DNA of 64,000 nt, from assembly GCA_035649495.1 (NCBI GenBank), contig DASRJL010000054.1:1-64000 (forward strand), given 5' to 3'. The position numbers were made by a program, and so were the translations under genes. The first letter of the stretch is position 1, and each line of letters begins with the position of its first letter. Below the pieces are notes generated by a model, which made no database searches, was not told where the DNA came from, and saw only the letters and a program-made list of their open reading frames with translations. This stretch comes from SG8-41 sp035649495 (GTDB taxonomy: Bacteria; Pseudomonadota; Gammaproteobacteria; Burkholderiales; SG8-41). This document shows positions 39,972-49,061 of the stretch, piece after piece.

Positions 39972-42074
39972 ATGTCGATATCCGTCGGGACGGTATGCTA
40001 CGCCGCTGCTGCAGCGGCGTTTCTTTTTCTGTCAGTGCTGCTTGTAACGAGCTGGCGCGGCCGCCTCCCGGGCATGATCCTCGCCGCGGGTAGCCTCGTC
40101 ATGGTGCTGTGGGCGGCGGCCGCGGCGTATCTGGTCGGGCGACCCGGACATACCCTGCTCGCGGCGCACGTGCTCGAGATCCTGCGGAGCGCGATCTGGC
40201 TCGCGCTGCTCCTGGTGTTGCTCGGGTACTGCACCCGCAATCTGCAGCCGCTACGCATCGCCGCAGTCGGCATCGGGGCATTGTGCGCGGCGGCCCTCAT
40301 CGCAACCTTCTATGCCGGCGGAGTGCTGCCGGACCGGTCGAGCGCGTTCGGCGTATACGCGCGCCTGGCGCTGGCGCTCTCCGGCCTCGTGCTGGTGGAG
40401 CAGCTCTACCGCAACGTCCAGCCGCAGCAGCGCTGGGGCATCAAGTTCCTGTGCCTGGGGCTGGGGGGCATCTTCGCCAGCGATTTCTACCTGTACTCGG
40501 ACACGCTGCTGTTCCGCCGCGTGGATGACGACATCTGGGCGGCGCGCGGTGCGATCGACGCGCTTGTGGTGCCGTTCCTCGCGGTGGCGACCGCGCGCAA
40601 CCCCACGCTGTCGCTCGACGTGACCATTTCCCGCCGGGTGGTGTTCCACTCCGCGGCGATGCTGGGCGCGGCGACGTACCTGCTGGTGATGGCGCTTGCG
40701 GGCTACTACATCCGGTATTTCGGCGGCACGTGGGGCACCGTGCTGCAGTTGACGTTTCTGTTCGGCGCCGCGATGCTGCTCGTCGCGATCATGTTCTCGG
40801 GTACTCTGCGCTCCCAGCTCCGAGTGTTCGTCAGCAAGAATTTCTTCAGCTACCGCTACGACTATCGCGAGGAATGGCTGCGCTTTACCCGCAGGCTGTC
40901 GGAGGACGAGCTGGGAACCGACCTGCGCGGGCGCTCCATCCATGCGATCGCCGAGCTGGTCGACAGCCCGGGCGGCGCGCTGTGGCTCACGCCGGAAGCG
41001 GGCGCTTTCGAGCGGGTCGCGCACTGGAACATGCCTGCCGAGGCCGGGAGCGTGCCCGCCGGCAGTCCGTTCGCCCGGTTCCTGGAGAGTCGTCAGTGGG
41101 TGATCGACCTGGACGAGTACGCGCGGCAGCCCGAGCTGTACGAAGGCGCGGACATCCCGGAAGCGATACGCTCGATACCGCAGGCGTGGATCGTGGTCCC
41201 GCTCATGCTCCACGAGCGGCTGCTCGGATTCGTGGTGCTCGCGCGCTCCCGCGGCCGGGTGAATCTCAACTGGGAAGTGAACGATCTGCTGAAGACTGCC
41301 GGCCAGCAGGCTGCGAGCTACCTCGCGCAGCTCGAAGCCGCGAGGGCGCTGCTGGTGGCGCGCCAGTTCGAGTCCTTCAATCGCATGTCCGCCTTCGTCG
41401 TCCACGATCTCAAGAATCTCGTGGCGCAGCTATCCCTCCTCTCGTCGAACGCGGTCCGGCACAAGCACGATCCCGCGTTCCAGGAGGACATGCTGGAAAC
41501 GATCGCCCACTCGGTCGACAAGATGAGCCGGCTCCTGTTCCAGCTGCGCGGGGGCTACACCCTGGAGCCGCCCGCGCCGGTCGCGCTCGACGAGGTGCTG
41601 CACCAGGCGGTCGCCGCCCGCTCCAGCTCGCGACCCGCTCCCCGGCTGGAGGTTTGCGACGGCGTGGCGACCGTGGTCGCCCACCGCGTGCGGCTCGAGC
41701 GCGTGATCGGGCACTTGATCCAGAACGCCATCGAAGCGACGCCGACCGAAGGGAGTGTGGCGGTACGGCTTTTGCGGCAAAATAGCTCCGCCGTTATCGA
41801 GATTGCGGATACCGGGTGCGGGATGAGCGAGCAGTTCGTGCGCGACCGGTTGTTCAGGCCCTTCGAGTCGACCAAGGCCGCCGGGATGGGAATAGGCACT
41901 TACGAAACCGAGCAGTACGTGAAGGAGCTGGGCGGCAGGATAGAAGTGGAGAGCCGGGAAGCGAGGGGCACCGTCTTCCGCATCCGGCTGCCGCTGCACG
42001 TGCCCGTGCATGCGGAGCGCGGCAGCGCAGATGCCGGGGTGCGCGGGCACGACGAGGTGGGGGGGGCGGCTTGA
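39972..42074 (+). CDS. prsK: PrsK, exosortase A/PEP-CTERM system histidine kinase
   Basis: 700 residues. Nine or so N-terminal membrane helices (about 1-280) are followed by a GAF-like domain (about 310-460). The kinase core has the phosphorylated histidine in FVVHDLKN near 478, the N-box LIQNAIEATP near 581, the G1 box IADTGCGM near 612, and FESTKAAGMGIGTY. It should sense an envelope or export signal and phosphorylate PrsR, whose gene overlaps it by 4 bp (TTGA). The membrane part is related to the kinases found with PEP-CTERM systems. Confidence 0.92.
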   Translation: MSISVGTVCYAAAAAAFLFLSVLLVTSWRGRLPGMILAAGSLVMVLWAAAAAYLVGRPGHTLLAAHVLEILRSAIWLALLLVLLGYCTRNLQPLRIAAVGIGALCAAALIATFYAGGVLPDRSSAFGVYARLALALSGLVLVEQLYRNVQPQQRWGIKFLCLGLGGIFASDFYLYSDTLLFRRVDDDIWAARGAIDALVVPFLAVATARNPTLSLDVTISRRVVFHSAAMLGAATYLLVMALAGYYIRYFGGTWGTVLQLTFLFGAAMLLVAIMFSGTLRSQLRVFVSKNFFSYRYDYREEWLRFTRRLSEDELGTDLRGRSIHAIAELVDSPGGALWLTPEAGAFERVAHWNMPAEAGSVPAGSPFARFLESRQWVIDLDEYARQPELYEGADIPEAIRSIPQAWIVVPLMLHERLLGFVVLARSRGRVNLNWEVNDLLKTAGQQAASYLAQLEAARALLVARQFESFNRMSAFVVHDLKNLVAQLSLLSSNAVRHKHDPAFQEDMLETIAHSVDKMSRLLFQLRGGYTLEPPAPVALDEVLHQAVAARSSSRPAPRLEVCDGVATVVAHRVRLERVIGHLIQNAIEATPTEGSVAVRLLRQNSSAVIEIADTGCGMSEQFVRDRLFRPFESTKAAGMGIGTYETEQYVKELGGRIEVESREARGTVFRIRLPLHVPVHAERGSADAGVRGHDEVGGAA

Positions 42075-43447
42075 GCAAGGACGGAAAGGTGCTCCTGATC
42101 GTCGAGGACGATCCCGGGCTGCAGAAGCAGATGCGCTGGAGCTTCGACGCGCACGAGACGCTGGTCGCGGGCGACCGCGAAAGCGCGCTCGCGTTGCTGC
42201 GCCGGCACGAGCCGCCGGTCGTCACGCTCGATCTGGGTCTGCCGCCGGACGCGGACGGCGCGTCGGAAGGCCTTGCCACGCTCGAGCAGATGCTCGCACT
42301 GGTTCCCGACACCAAGGTGATCGTGGTGACCGGCAACCAGGACCGGGCCAACGCGGTGAGAGCGGTCGGCCTGGGCGCCTACGATTTCTACCAGAAGCCG
42401 TTCGAGCCGCAGTTGCTGGGCCTCGTGGTGGAGCGGGCGTTTCGCCTGCACGCGCTGCAGCAGGAGAACCGCCAGTTGCGGCAATCCCAGGAATCCCCGT
42501 CGCTCGGCATCATCTCGCGCGACCCGGCGATGCTCAAGGTGTGCCGCAACGTGGAAAAGGTGGCGCCTTCGGATGCCACCGTGCTGGTGGTCGGGGAGTC
42601 CGGCACCGGCAAGGAATTGCTGGCGAAGGGCCTGCATCAGCTCTCCCCGCGCGCGGCCAAGCGCTTCGTGGCCATCAACTGCGCGGCCATACCCGAGAAC
42701 CTCCTCGAGTCGGAGCTCTTTGGCTACGAAAAAGGGGCGTTCACCGGAGCGACGAAACAGACCAGGGGCAAGATCGAGTTCGCCGACGGCGGGACGTTCT
42801 TCCTCGACGAAGTGGGAGACCTCTCGCTGCCCCTGCAGGCGAAGCTCCTGCGCTTTCTGCAGGAGCGCGTGCTCGAGCGCGTCGGCGGGCGCGAGGAGAT
42901 CGCAGTGGACGTGCGCATCGTGTGCGCGACCCATCGGAACCTGAAGGCACTGATCGTGGAGGGCCGGTTCCGGGAAGACCTCTATTACCGCCTGAGCGAG
43001 ATCGTGGTCGCCATTCCGCCGCTGCGCGAGCGTCCGGGCGACGCGACGCTGCTCGCGCACGCGTTCGTGCGCAAGTTCGGCGAACAGGAAGGGCGGCAGC
43101 TGCTCGGCTTCAAGCAGGACGCGCTCGACGCCATCGAAGCCTATTCGTGGCCGGGCAACGTGAGGGAGATGGAGAATTTCGTCAAGCGCGCCGTGATCAT
43201 GTCGGAAGGCGCCCAGATCACCGCCGCCGACCTCGGGCTGGCCGCGCCCACCGGCACGCCGGAGCCCGTCAACCTGCGCGAGGTGCGCGACGAGGCGGAG
43301 CGCAAGGCGATCCTGAGAGTGCTCTCCCGCGTGGACGGCAACGTGGCCGACGCGGCGCAACTGCTCGGCGTGAGCCGGCCGACGCTCTACAACCTCATCA
43401 ACCGCTACGGATTGAAGCAACCCGGCTCGCTCAAGCCCGAAGAATAG
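42071..43447 (+). CDS. prsR: PrsR, PEP-CTERM-box response regulator (sigma-54 activator)
   Basis: 458 residues from a TTG start inside the prsK stop. The receiver domain has VEDDPGLQKQ and phospho-acceptor Asp near 55 in LDLGLPPD. The AAA+ domain has GESGTGKE near 175, the sigma-54-contacting loop GAFTGA near 222 and DEVGDLSL. The C-terminus has a Fis-type helix-turn-helix (NVADAAQLLGVSRPTLYNLI). It activates sigma-54 promoters, several of which occur in this window. Its DNA target is probably the TGTAAA-N7-GACAA box, but this is inferred. Confidence 0.94.
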   Translation: MSKDGKVLLIVEDDPGLQKQMRWSFDAHETLVAGDRESALALLRRHEPPVVTLDLGLPPDADGASEGLATLEQMLALVPDTKVIVVTGNQDRANAVRAVGLGAYDFYQKPFEPQLLGLVVERAFRLHALQQENRQLRQSQESPSLGIISRDPAMLKVCRNVEKVAPSDATVLVVGESGTGKELLAKGLHQLSPRAAKRFVAINCAAIPENLLESELFGYEKGAFTGATKQTRGKIEFADGGTFFLDEVGDLSLPLQAKLLRFLQERVLERVGGREEIAVDVRIVCATHRNLKALIVEGRFREDLYYRLSEIVVAIPPLRERPGDATLLAHAFVRKFGEQEGRQLLGFKQDALDAIEAYSWPGNVREMENFVKRAVIMSEGAQITAADLGLAAPTGTPEPVNLREVRDEAERKAILRVLSRVDGNVADAAQLLGVSRPTLYNLINRYGLKQPGSLKPEE

Positions 43448-43738
43448 CGAACAAAAAAGGCACGGCCCCTGGCCGTGCCTTTTGTCCGAACGATCGCCGG
43501 ATAGCGCTGGCTGCCTGCGCCCGTGCTGCGCGCCGCCGGCCGCCGACTACCAGCCCGAAGAGCCCGAGGCCCGGCAGCGCCACGGTGACAGGTTCCGGCA
43601 CTTTCACGGCGCTGGTGGCGGTGATCGCAGGCTCTCCACGGTATCGCATGCCGCAAGCCCGACCGGGATGGCGGCAGCCGGCACCGTGCAGGCGAAGCTG
43701 CGGACAACCCGCAAGACTGTGGACCAGCTCACGTTCAT
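43431..43738 (-). pseudogene. Remnant of a PEP-CTERM protein gene
   Basis: On the minus strand an ATG at 43738 starts MNVSWSTVLRVVRSFACTVP, a signal-like N-terminus that soon runs out of frame. In the next frame appears a PEP-CTERM sorting tail: VPEPVTVALPGLGLFGLVV followed by GGRRR. The middle of a normal protein is missing and a frameshift separates the two ends. A perfect sigma-54 promoter (43799-43813) points at the ATG. This is read as a decayed or internally deleted PEP-CTERM gene. Confidence 0.6.
43455..43483 (+). terminator. Rho-independent terminator after prsR
   Basis: A perfect 13-bp stem AAAAGGCACGGCC / GGCCGTGCCTTTT around CCT, ending in a T-run, lies just after the prsR stop. 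It can work in both directions, so it may also end the small minus-strand PEP-CTERM remnant. Confidence 0.85.
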
Positions 43739-43798
43739 AAGATTGACCCGGGAGCCCCTTATAGTTATGCGCGTCGTCTCATAGAGGGGGCTGGCATG

Positions 43799-43813
43799 GC
43801 AAGTTGCGTGCCA
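43799..43813 (-). promoter_or_regulatory. Sigma-54 promoter of the PEP-CTERM remnant
   Basis: The minus strand reads TGGCACGCAACTTGC, a perfect -24/-12 match. The start of transcription would be near 43788, about 50 bases before the remnant ATG at 43738. It faces away from the promoter at 43892-43906. Confidence 0.65.
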
Positions 43814-43891
43814 TGAGCCATGAGCCAGGGTGCCAAGGTCCGAAAGCGGTGTTAAGTCACGGAATCGAGCGGAAAGAAAGACCCCGAAGGC

Positions 43892-43906
43892 TGGCCCGGA
43901 ACTTGC
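43892..43906 (+). promoter_or_regulatory. Sigma-54 promoter of the small ORF
   Basis: TGGCCCGGAACTTGC on the plus strand differs from the consensus at one base. Transcription would begin near 43918, and the small ORF starts at 43944. Confidence 0.6.
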
Positions 43907-43943
43907 TGCAAGTGAACGCGCAGGCAAATCACGGGATGAGCAA

Positions 43944-44201
43944 ATGAAAGTTCAACTATCCACGGAAAGATCGAAGCAACTGGCAGAGCAGCACGGGTGG
44001 TCTCTGGCCTACGCGCAAGGCAGTGTAGACGGTGAAACCTCCCGCCGGCTCGGCAAAACACCCGCGCTGCACGCGCTGGTCGGGATAGATGAGTATTCCC
44101 TTGGTTTTCGCGCCGGCTATTTCGAGCGCCAGAATCTCGACGCTCGCGTCGGACGACCGGAAACCCCGGCCAGAGTCGTCGGCCAGATCGGGGCGGGTTG
44201 A
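43944..44201 (+). CDS. Small protein of unknown function
   Basis: 85 residues from ATG 43944 (MKVQLSTERSKQLAEQHGWS), soluble and without signal or membrane helix. The middle has alternating charged and glycine residues (GIDEYSLGFRAGYFER). I do not recognise a family. A ribosome-site-like GGGATGAG precedes the ATG, and a sigma-54 promoter lies at the right distance, which argues for a real gene. Its position between prsR and prsT suggests a role in the same system, but nothing more can be said. Confidence 0.5.
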   Translation: MKVQLSTERSKQLAEQHGWSLAYAQGSVDGETSRRLGKTPALHALVGIDEYSLGFRAGYFERQNLDARVGRPETPARVVGQIGAG

Positions 44202-44559
44202 TCCGCGGCAATCCTCGGCCCGTACCGGGCGCCTTGCAGGCAATGGTGTAGGAATATCGACGGTAACGTCGAGCGGACGACGTTTCGGCATTTGTTCACA
44301 GAGTTTCGCTGGAAATATCCTTCGCGCTTTTTCCGTTCCATCGAGCCGGCCTGGTTGCCGTCGATCAGGCGTCCGGCACGCTCGGAAGTCCGTGCCCGCG
44401 CCAGTTCTACCACGAGCCCAGCGTCCGGAACCGCACCTGCTTCATGACCGGGGTTTCCCCGGGTTCGAGCGGCATCCGCCCTGTACGCGGGTTTGCTAAA
44501 CTTCATTCCCGGGCCAGTTTGGGGGGTTGCCCGTTTTCTCAAGCAGGTTGGATAGCCGT
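44202..44559. other. Intergenic region before prsT
   Basis: About 358 bases without a supported gene. It contains a small GC hairpin, CCGGGG-TTT-CCCCGG at 44448-44462, about 100 bases before prsT. No clear promoter of either type was found for prsT. Confidence 0.4.
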
Positions 44560-47355
44560 ATGATGAAATCCCGGCCGGCGCCTGGCCGCGCCATCCGCAT
44601 CGCAGGGCTGTGCCTGACCGCTTTCCTTGCCGGAGGCTGCAAGGAAAAGGCGCCGGCGATCGAGCAGGTGCTGGTCCAGGCGGAGCAGGAGCGTGCCAAG
44701 GGCAGGCACGAGGCCGCCATCATCCGTCTCAAGAACGTGGTGCAGAAAGCGCCGGAGCATGCCGAGGCGCGCTACCGGCTGGGCCTGGCGTACCTCGATA
44801 CTGCGGACTATGCGTCGGCGGAGAAAGAGCTGCGCCGGGCGCTGGAGTTGCGCTACGACCCCGTGCGGGTCACCGTTCCGCTCGCCAGGGCGTTGATCGG
44901 GATGGGGGAATTCCAGAAGGCTTACGACCAGATCAAGGCCCCGGCCGGGGCAGACGCCAGGATGGAGGCCGAGATCCTCGGTCTCCGGGGAATGGCGGCC
45001 GTCGCGTTGCGGCGCGACACGGAGGCGCGCGAGCTGTTCGAGCAGGCGCTCGCGAAGCAACCCGGCCTCCCCGATGCCCTCCTCGGCCAGGCGCGACTTG
45101 CCATGGGTGAGAAGAAACTGGATGCAGCGGCTGCCTTGATAGAGCGCGCCATTGCGGCCGCTCCGCGCAGCGTCGAAGCCTGGCTCATGAAAGGAGATCT
45201 CAACCGGGTCCTGGGGAAAGGGGATCCGGCTGCGGACTACCGCAAGGTCCTGGAGCTGAGCCCGGCCAACGTGCCGGCGCGGCTCAACCTGATTTCACTG
45301 GAACTGGCCGCGAACAACCTCCATGCGGCGGAAAAGCTGCTCGCCGAGGCGCGCAAGCTCGCACCCCGGAATACCCTGGTCAAGTACATGGAAGCGCTCG
45401 TCGAGTTCCGCAAGAAGAACCATCCCGCGGCTCGTGAGGCGGTGTTGCAGGTGCTCAAGGTGGCGCCCAACCACCAGCCCGCCGTGGTGCTCGCCGGTGC
45501 GATCGAGTACGCGCTGGGCTCGCACGTCCAGGCCCAGACCTATCTCACGCGCGCCGTCGAGCGCGCGCCCGGCAATCTCTACGCCCGGCGGCTGCTCGTT
45601 TCCTCGCTCGCGAAATCCGGGCAGACGCAGCGCGCGCTCGAAATGCTGGCGCCGGGGCTCGCACAGGCGCCCGACGACCCCGTTCTGCTGGGCATGGCCG
45701 GAGAGCTGGCCATGCAGGGCAACGATTTCGCGAAGGCGCGCCAGTACTTCGAGAAGGCCGCGAAGCTGGATCCCAAGAGCGTTGGCGCGCGCACCGGGCT
45801 CGCGGTCAGTCGCCTGGCGTCCGGAGACGCGGACAGCGGGCTTGCCGATCTGGAGGCCGCGACGCAGCTCGATTCCGGCAAGCATCACGCGGACGTCCTG
45901 TTGATTGCCACGCACCTCCAGCAGTCCCGCTACGACCAGGCGTTGAAGGCGAGCCAGTCGCTGGAAAAGAAGCAGCCCAATAATCCGCTGACCTACAACC
46001 TCAAGGCCGCCGCGTACCTCGGCAAGAAGGACGTCAAATCGGCCCGCCGGGAGCTGGAACGCGCCCTCGAGCTGCAGCCGGCCTATCTGCCTGCCGCGCT
46101 GAATCTCGCGCAGCTCGACCTTCAGGACAAGAATCCAAAGGAGGCGCGCCGCCGGCTCGAAGCGATAGTGGAAAGAGAACCGAACAACGCGCAGGGGCTG
46201 CTCGCCCTTGCCAGCCTCGGGCCCCGTCTGGGCGCCTCCTCGAAGGAGCAAGTGCAATGGCTGGAGCGCGCCGTGCGCGCGAGTCCCGGCACGGCGCAGC
46301 CCAGGCTGATGCTGGCGCGTTTCCACCTCCAGGCCGGAGAGCCGAAAAAGGCGCTGGAGGTCGCGCAACAGGCTGGGGCGGCCAGCCCGGACAACCCGGA
46401 AGTGCTCGAAGCGCTGGGGTCGATACAGCTCGCTGCGGGAGAAAGGCACCAGGCCCTCGCCACCTACACGAAGCTCGTGGGCGTGCAGCCGAAGTCGCCC
46501 GCCGCGCTCTTTCGTCTCGCCACGGCCCAGTCGGCCAATGCGGATGCCGCGGGCGCAACCGGTTCGCTGCGCAAGGCGCTCGCGCTCAAGCCCGATTTCG
46601 CCGAGGCGCAGGCGTTTCTCGCCGAGCTGGAGACGCGGGCGGGCCGCTATGCCGAGGCGCTGGCGATCGCCCGCCAGCTCCAGAAGCAGGCGGCCAGATC
46701 GCCCCTGGGCCACGTTCTCGAGGGCGACGTGCTGATGGCGGACAAGAAATACCCGCAGGCGGTAAAGGTCTACGAGACGGCCTACGGCATGGCGAAGAGC
46801 GGGACCGTCGCGATGAAGCTGCACGCGGCGTACCGGGATGCGGGCAAGCCGGACGAAGGGGAAGCCCGTCTCGCCGACTGGCTAAAGGCATCACCCGATG
46901 ATGTAGCCGTGCGGCTGTATTCCGCCGACGTCAGCCTGAAGGCCGGGCGCTACCGCAACGCGATCGAGCAATACGAGTGGCTGCAGCAGAAGCAGCCGGA
47001 GAACATCGTGGTGCTGAACAACCTCGCGTGGGCCTATCAGCAGGTGAAGGACAAGCGGGCGCTGGAGACCGCCGAACGCGCCTACAAGCTCACGCCCGAT
47101 AATCCGGCAGTGGCCGATACCCTGGGTTGGATCCTGGTCGAGCAGGGCAACGCAACGCGCGCCGTCCAGCTGCTGCAGAAGGCCGTCTCGGCCGCGCCCA
47201 AGGCTCCCTCGATTCGCTACCACCTCGCGCAGGCCTGGTTCAAGGCGGGCGACAAGGCGAAGGCCCGCGATGAGCTGGAAGGACTGCTGTCGGTGGGGAC
47301 CAGGTTTCCGGAGGAGAAAGAAGCGTCGACTCTGCTCAGGCAATTGCGCCAGTAG
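44560..47355 (+). CDS. prsT: PrsT, PEP-CTERM system TPR lipoprotein
   Basis: 931 residues. A lipoprotein signal ends at FLAGG-C (Cys near 27), so the protein is lipid-anchored in the envelope. About two dozen TPR repeats run through the rest (for example AEARYRLGLAYLDTADYASA and NNPLTYNLKAAAYLGKKD). PrsT proteins occur with PrsK/PrsR and exosortase A and probably scaffold polysaccharide export, like PelB/AlgK TPR proteins. The start at MMKSR (44560) is chosen for the lipoprotein signal. Confidence 0.92.
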   Translation: MMKSRPAPGRAIRIAGLCLTAFLAGGCKEKAPAIEQVLVQAEQERAKGRHEAAIIRLKNVVQKAPEHAEARYRLGLAYLDTADYASAEKELRRALELRYDPVRVTVPLARALIGMGEFQKAYDQIKAPAGADARMEAEILGLRGMAAVALRRDTEARELFEQALAKQPGLPDALLGQARLAMGEKKLDAAAALIERAIAAAPRSVEAWLMKGDLNRVLGKGDPAADYRKVLELSPANVPARLNLISLELAANNLHAAEKLLAEARKLAPRNTLVKYMEALVEFRKKNHPAAREAVLQVLKVAPNHQPAVVLAGAIEYALGSHVQAQTYLTRAVERAPGNLYARRLLVSSLAKSGQTQRALEMLAPGLAQAPDDPVLLGMAGELAMQGNDFAKARQYFEKAAKLDPKSVGARTGLAVSRLASGDADSGLADLEAATQLDSGKHHADVLLIATHLQQSRYDQALKASQSLEKKQPNNPLTYNLKAAAYLGKKDVKSARRELERALELQPAYLPAALNLAQLDLQDKNPKEARRRLEAIVEREPNNAQGLLALASLGPRLGASSKEQVQWLERAVRASPGTAQPRLMLARFHLQAGEPKKALEVAQQAGAASPDNPEVLEALGSIQLAAGERHQALATYTKLVGVQPKSPAALFRLATAQSANADAAGATGSLRKALALKPDFAEAQAFLAELETRAGRYAEALAIARQLQKQAARSPLGHVLEGDVLMADKKYPQAVKVYETAYGMAKSGTVAMKLHAAYRDAGKPDEGEARLADWLKASPDDVAVRLYSADVSLKAGRYRNAIEQYEWLQQKQPENIVVLNNLAWAYQQVKDKRALETAERAYKLTPDNPAVADTLGWILVEQGNATRAVQLLQKAVSAAPKAPSIRYHLAQAWFKAGDKAKARDELEGLLSVGTRFPEEKEASTLLRQLRQ

Positions 47356-47425
47356 AGGCGCCGGGCTGACCGCGGGCTTCGCTTGCCCTCACAGGGCAAC
47401 GGCGAGCGCGCCGCCGTTACGGGCA

Positions 47426-48202
47426 TTACACGACCCGCACCTTACGTTCTCGCGCCCGAGGAATAGAGCTGGGTTGCCCCCGCGCGATTTCCGCGGCGAT
47501 GACGCGATAGAGGGGCCGGACTATGAAGCCCAGGTTTCCGATGGTCTCGGTCGCGCTCAGCATCGAAGGAAGACGCTGGCCGCGATGCTCTATCGGGGCG
47601 CCGATCGTATCGATCTTGACGCCCAGTCTGCGCAGGTGCCTGACCAGACGCGCCTCCGTCAGGATGAACAGGGTATCGATGCCGTTCACGCGCGCGAGCT
47701 CGATAGTGCCGAGGTAGAGACCGGCCAGAATGTAGGGAAAGCGCGGGCGGAACAGCGTATTGAAGCTCTGGATCAGCCCCGTCGCTGATTGTTCTTCGCC
47801 CTTCCGATTGCGGAACTTCCTCAGGACTGCAAGGCGCCCGAATTCGCCGATGACATCGCGCGGCAGCGCCGCCGAATCGACGATGGAGCGATCCAGGGTC
47901 GCGGCGCAGGCTTTCTCGAAAGGAAGCGGCTCATCGGGCGCTTCGGGGCGAGTCAGAACGAGACGCGTGCACCCCATGAATTCTCCGACTTTCGTGCTGC
48001 GTATGAGGAGGTGCAGCGAATGAGCGTCGTACTCGTCTTCCTCTCTCCCGCTCGGTCGAACGGGCTCCCACTTCAGCTCCTCGCAATAGACCTGATGCCG
48101 CAGGCGATATACCTCATCTTTCAGAGCGTCCGAATACGCCGGAACTATCTCGAAATGCTGCTCGAAAACTTTACCGAGATTGAATATCTCCGGCAGAAAC
48201 AT
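47426..48202 (-). CDS. PEP-CTERM/exosortase system-associated N-acyltransferase
   Basis: 258 residues with a GNAT/autoinducer-synthase-like fold: DEVYRLRHQVYCEELKWEP near 30, GCTRLVL near 77 and EFGRLAVLRKFR near 118. This matches the exosortase-associated acyltransferase family that resembles N-acyl amino acid synthases. It may transfer an acyl group from acyl-ACP to an amino acid. It is convergent with prsT and lies 50 bp downstream of the LolA-like gene. Confidence 0.88.
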   Translation of the reverse strand: MFLPEIFNLGKVFEQHFEIVPAYSDALKDEVYRLRHQVYCEELKWEPVRPSGREEDEYDAHSLHLLIRSTKVGEFMGCTRLVLTRPEAPDEPLPFEKACAATLDRSIVDSAALPRDVIGEFGRLAVLRKFRNRKGEEQSATGLIQSFNTLFRPRFPYILAGLYLGTIELARVNGIDTLFILTEARLVRHLRRLGVKIDTIGAPIEHRGQRLPSMLSATETIGNLGFIVRPLYRVIAAEIARGQPSSIPRARERKVRVV

Positions 48203-48252
48203 GCCGCACTTCCCCTTCCGGTATCGTGTCTGGCGCGGTTGCGATGCGGCCG

Positions 48253-49014
48253 CTACTGGAGTCTTTGCAGGTAGTCCTTGGTGAACATCCGGTCGGGGAG
48301 GTCGCGCAGCTTCATCTCCGAATACTCGAGCACGGATTCTTCGCCTTTGCGCAGCGCGTCCTCCATGATGAGGCGGGTTGGCCGCTGCTTTCCCAGCACG
48401 GTCTTGTAATTCTCATAGCGCGCCGTCTTCAGCAGTCGATTGGACAGGGAATAGAACTCCGCGCGGTGAGGCCAGAAATTGGATTGCTTTACCCAGTAGA
48501 TAACCTTCTGGTAGGTTACACCGCGATCGACCGCGGTGAGCTCCAGCACGTGATACGGTTCACCGCCTATGGTGTCGGTGCGCACGATCTTCGGATTGTA
48601 GTCGCCGCTGAAGTTCGACCGCGCCAGATCGCCGTTGGCGACCTGGCCGGTGAGGCGTTGGGATAGCGCCAGACGCACCGGCTGCGAGATGTTGGGCATG
48701 AATACCCACAGGTCGCGGCCCTTCATGAGCATGACCTGCCCGCGCTCCGAAGCGGGTTCGGTGATCTGCACGACCGTGTTTTCATTGCCCTTGCTGAGGA
48801 TGCGATACCTGCGAACCTCCGCCGCTTCACCCGTGGCCGCTGTTTCGATCTTTACATCGACCTGGAACCCCTCGCTCGGAAAGCGTATCTGATCCGACTT
48901 TTCCACTATACTTCTCGCAAGGTCGTCCTCGGCAGCTTCGGAGACCTGTGGAAACTGCCCGACGAGGGACAGCAGGCCCACGATCAACGTGCGCATCAAG
49001 AAATGTCTTCGCAT
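48253..49014 (-). CDS. Outer-membrane lipoprotein-sorting (LolA-like) protein
   Basis: 253 residues with a Sec signal (cleaved near SEA-AE, residue 27). The mature protein is an all-beta sheet with RRYRILSKGNENTVVQIT, RDLWVFMPNISQPVRL near 107, FSGDYNPKIVRTDTIGG and YWVKQSNFWPHRAEFYS near 180. This is the LolA/LolB-like domain that often accompanies a MacB/LolCDE-type ABC transporter, here the ATPase divergent at 49062 and the permeases at 60104 and 61353. It likely carries a lipid or lipoprotein cargo across the periplasm. Confidence 0.82.
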   Translation of the reverse strand: MRRHFLMRTLIVGLLSLVGQFPQVSEAAEDDLARSIVEKSDQIRFPSEGFQVDVKIETAATGEAAEVRRYRILSKGNENTVVQITEPASERGQVMLMKGRDLWVFMPNISQPVRLALSQRLTGQVANGDLARSNFSGDYNPKIVRTDTIGGEPYHVLELTAVDRGVTYQKVIYWVKQSNFWPHRAEFYSLSNRLLKTARYENYKTVLGKQRPTRLIMEDALRKGEESVLEYSEMKLRDLPDRMFTKDYLQRLQ

Positions 49015-49061
49015 ATATGGCGATTGCGTATCGGAAGTAGGGGAGAAGGGAGAAGACGTGT

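Noticed and set aside
43956..44291. A 111-residue minus-strand frame opposite the small ORF
   Set aside because: It has no promoter or recognisable motif, while the plus-strand ORF has a ribosome site and a sigma-54 promoter at correct distance.
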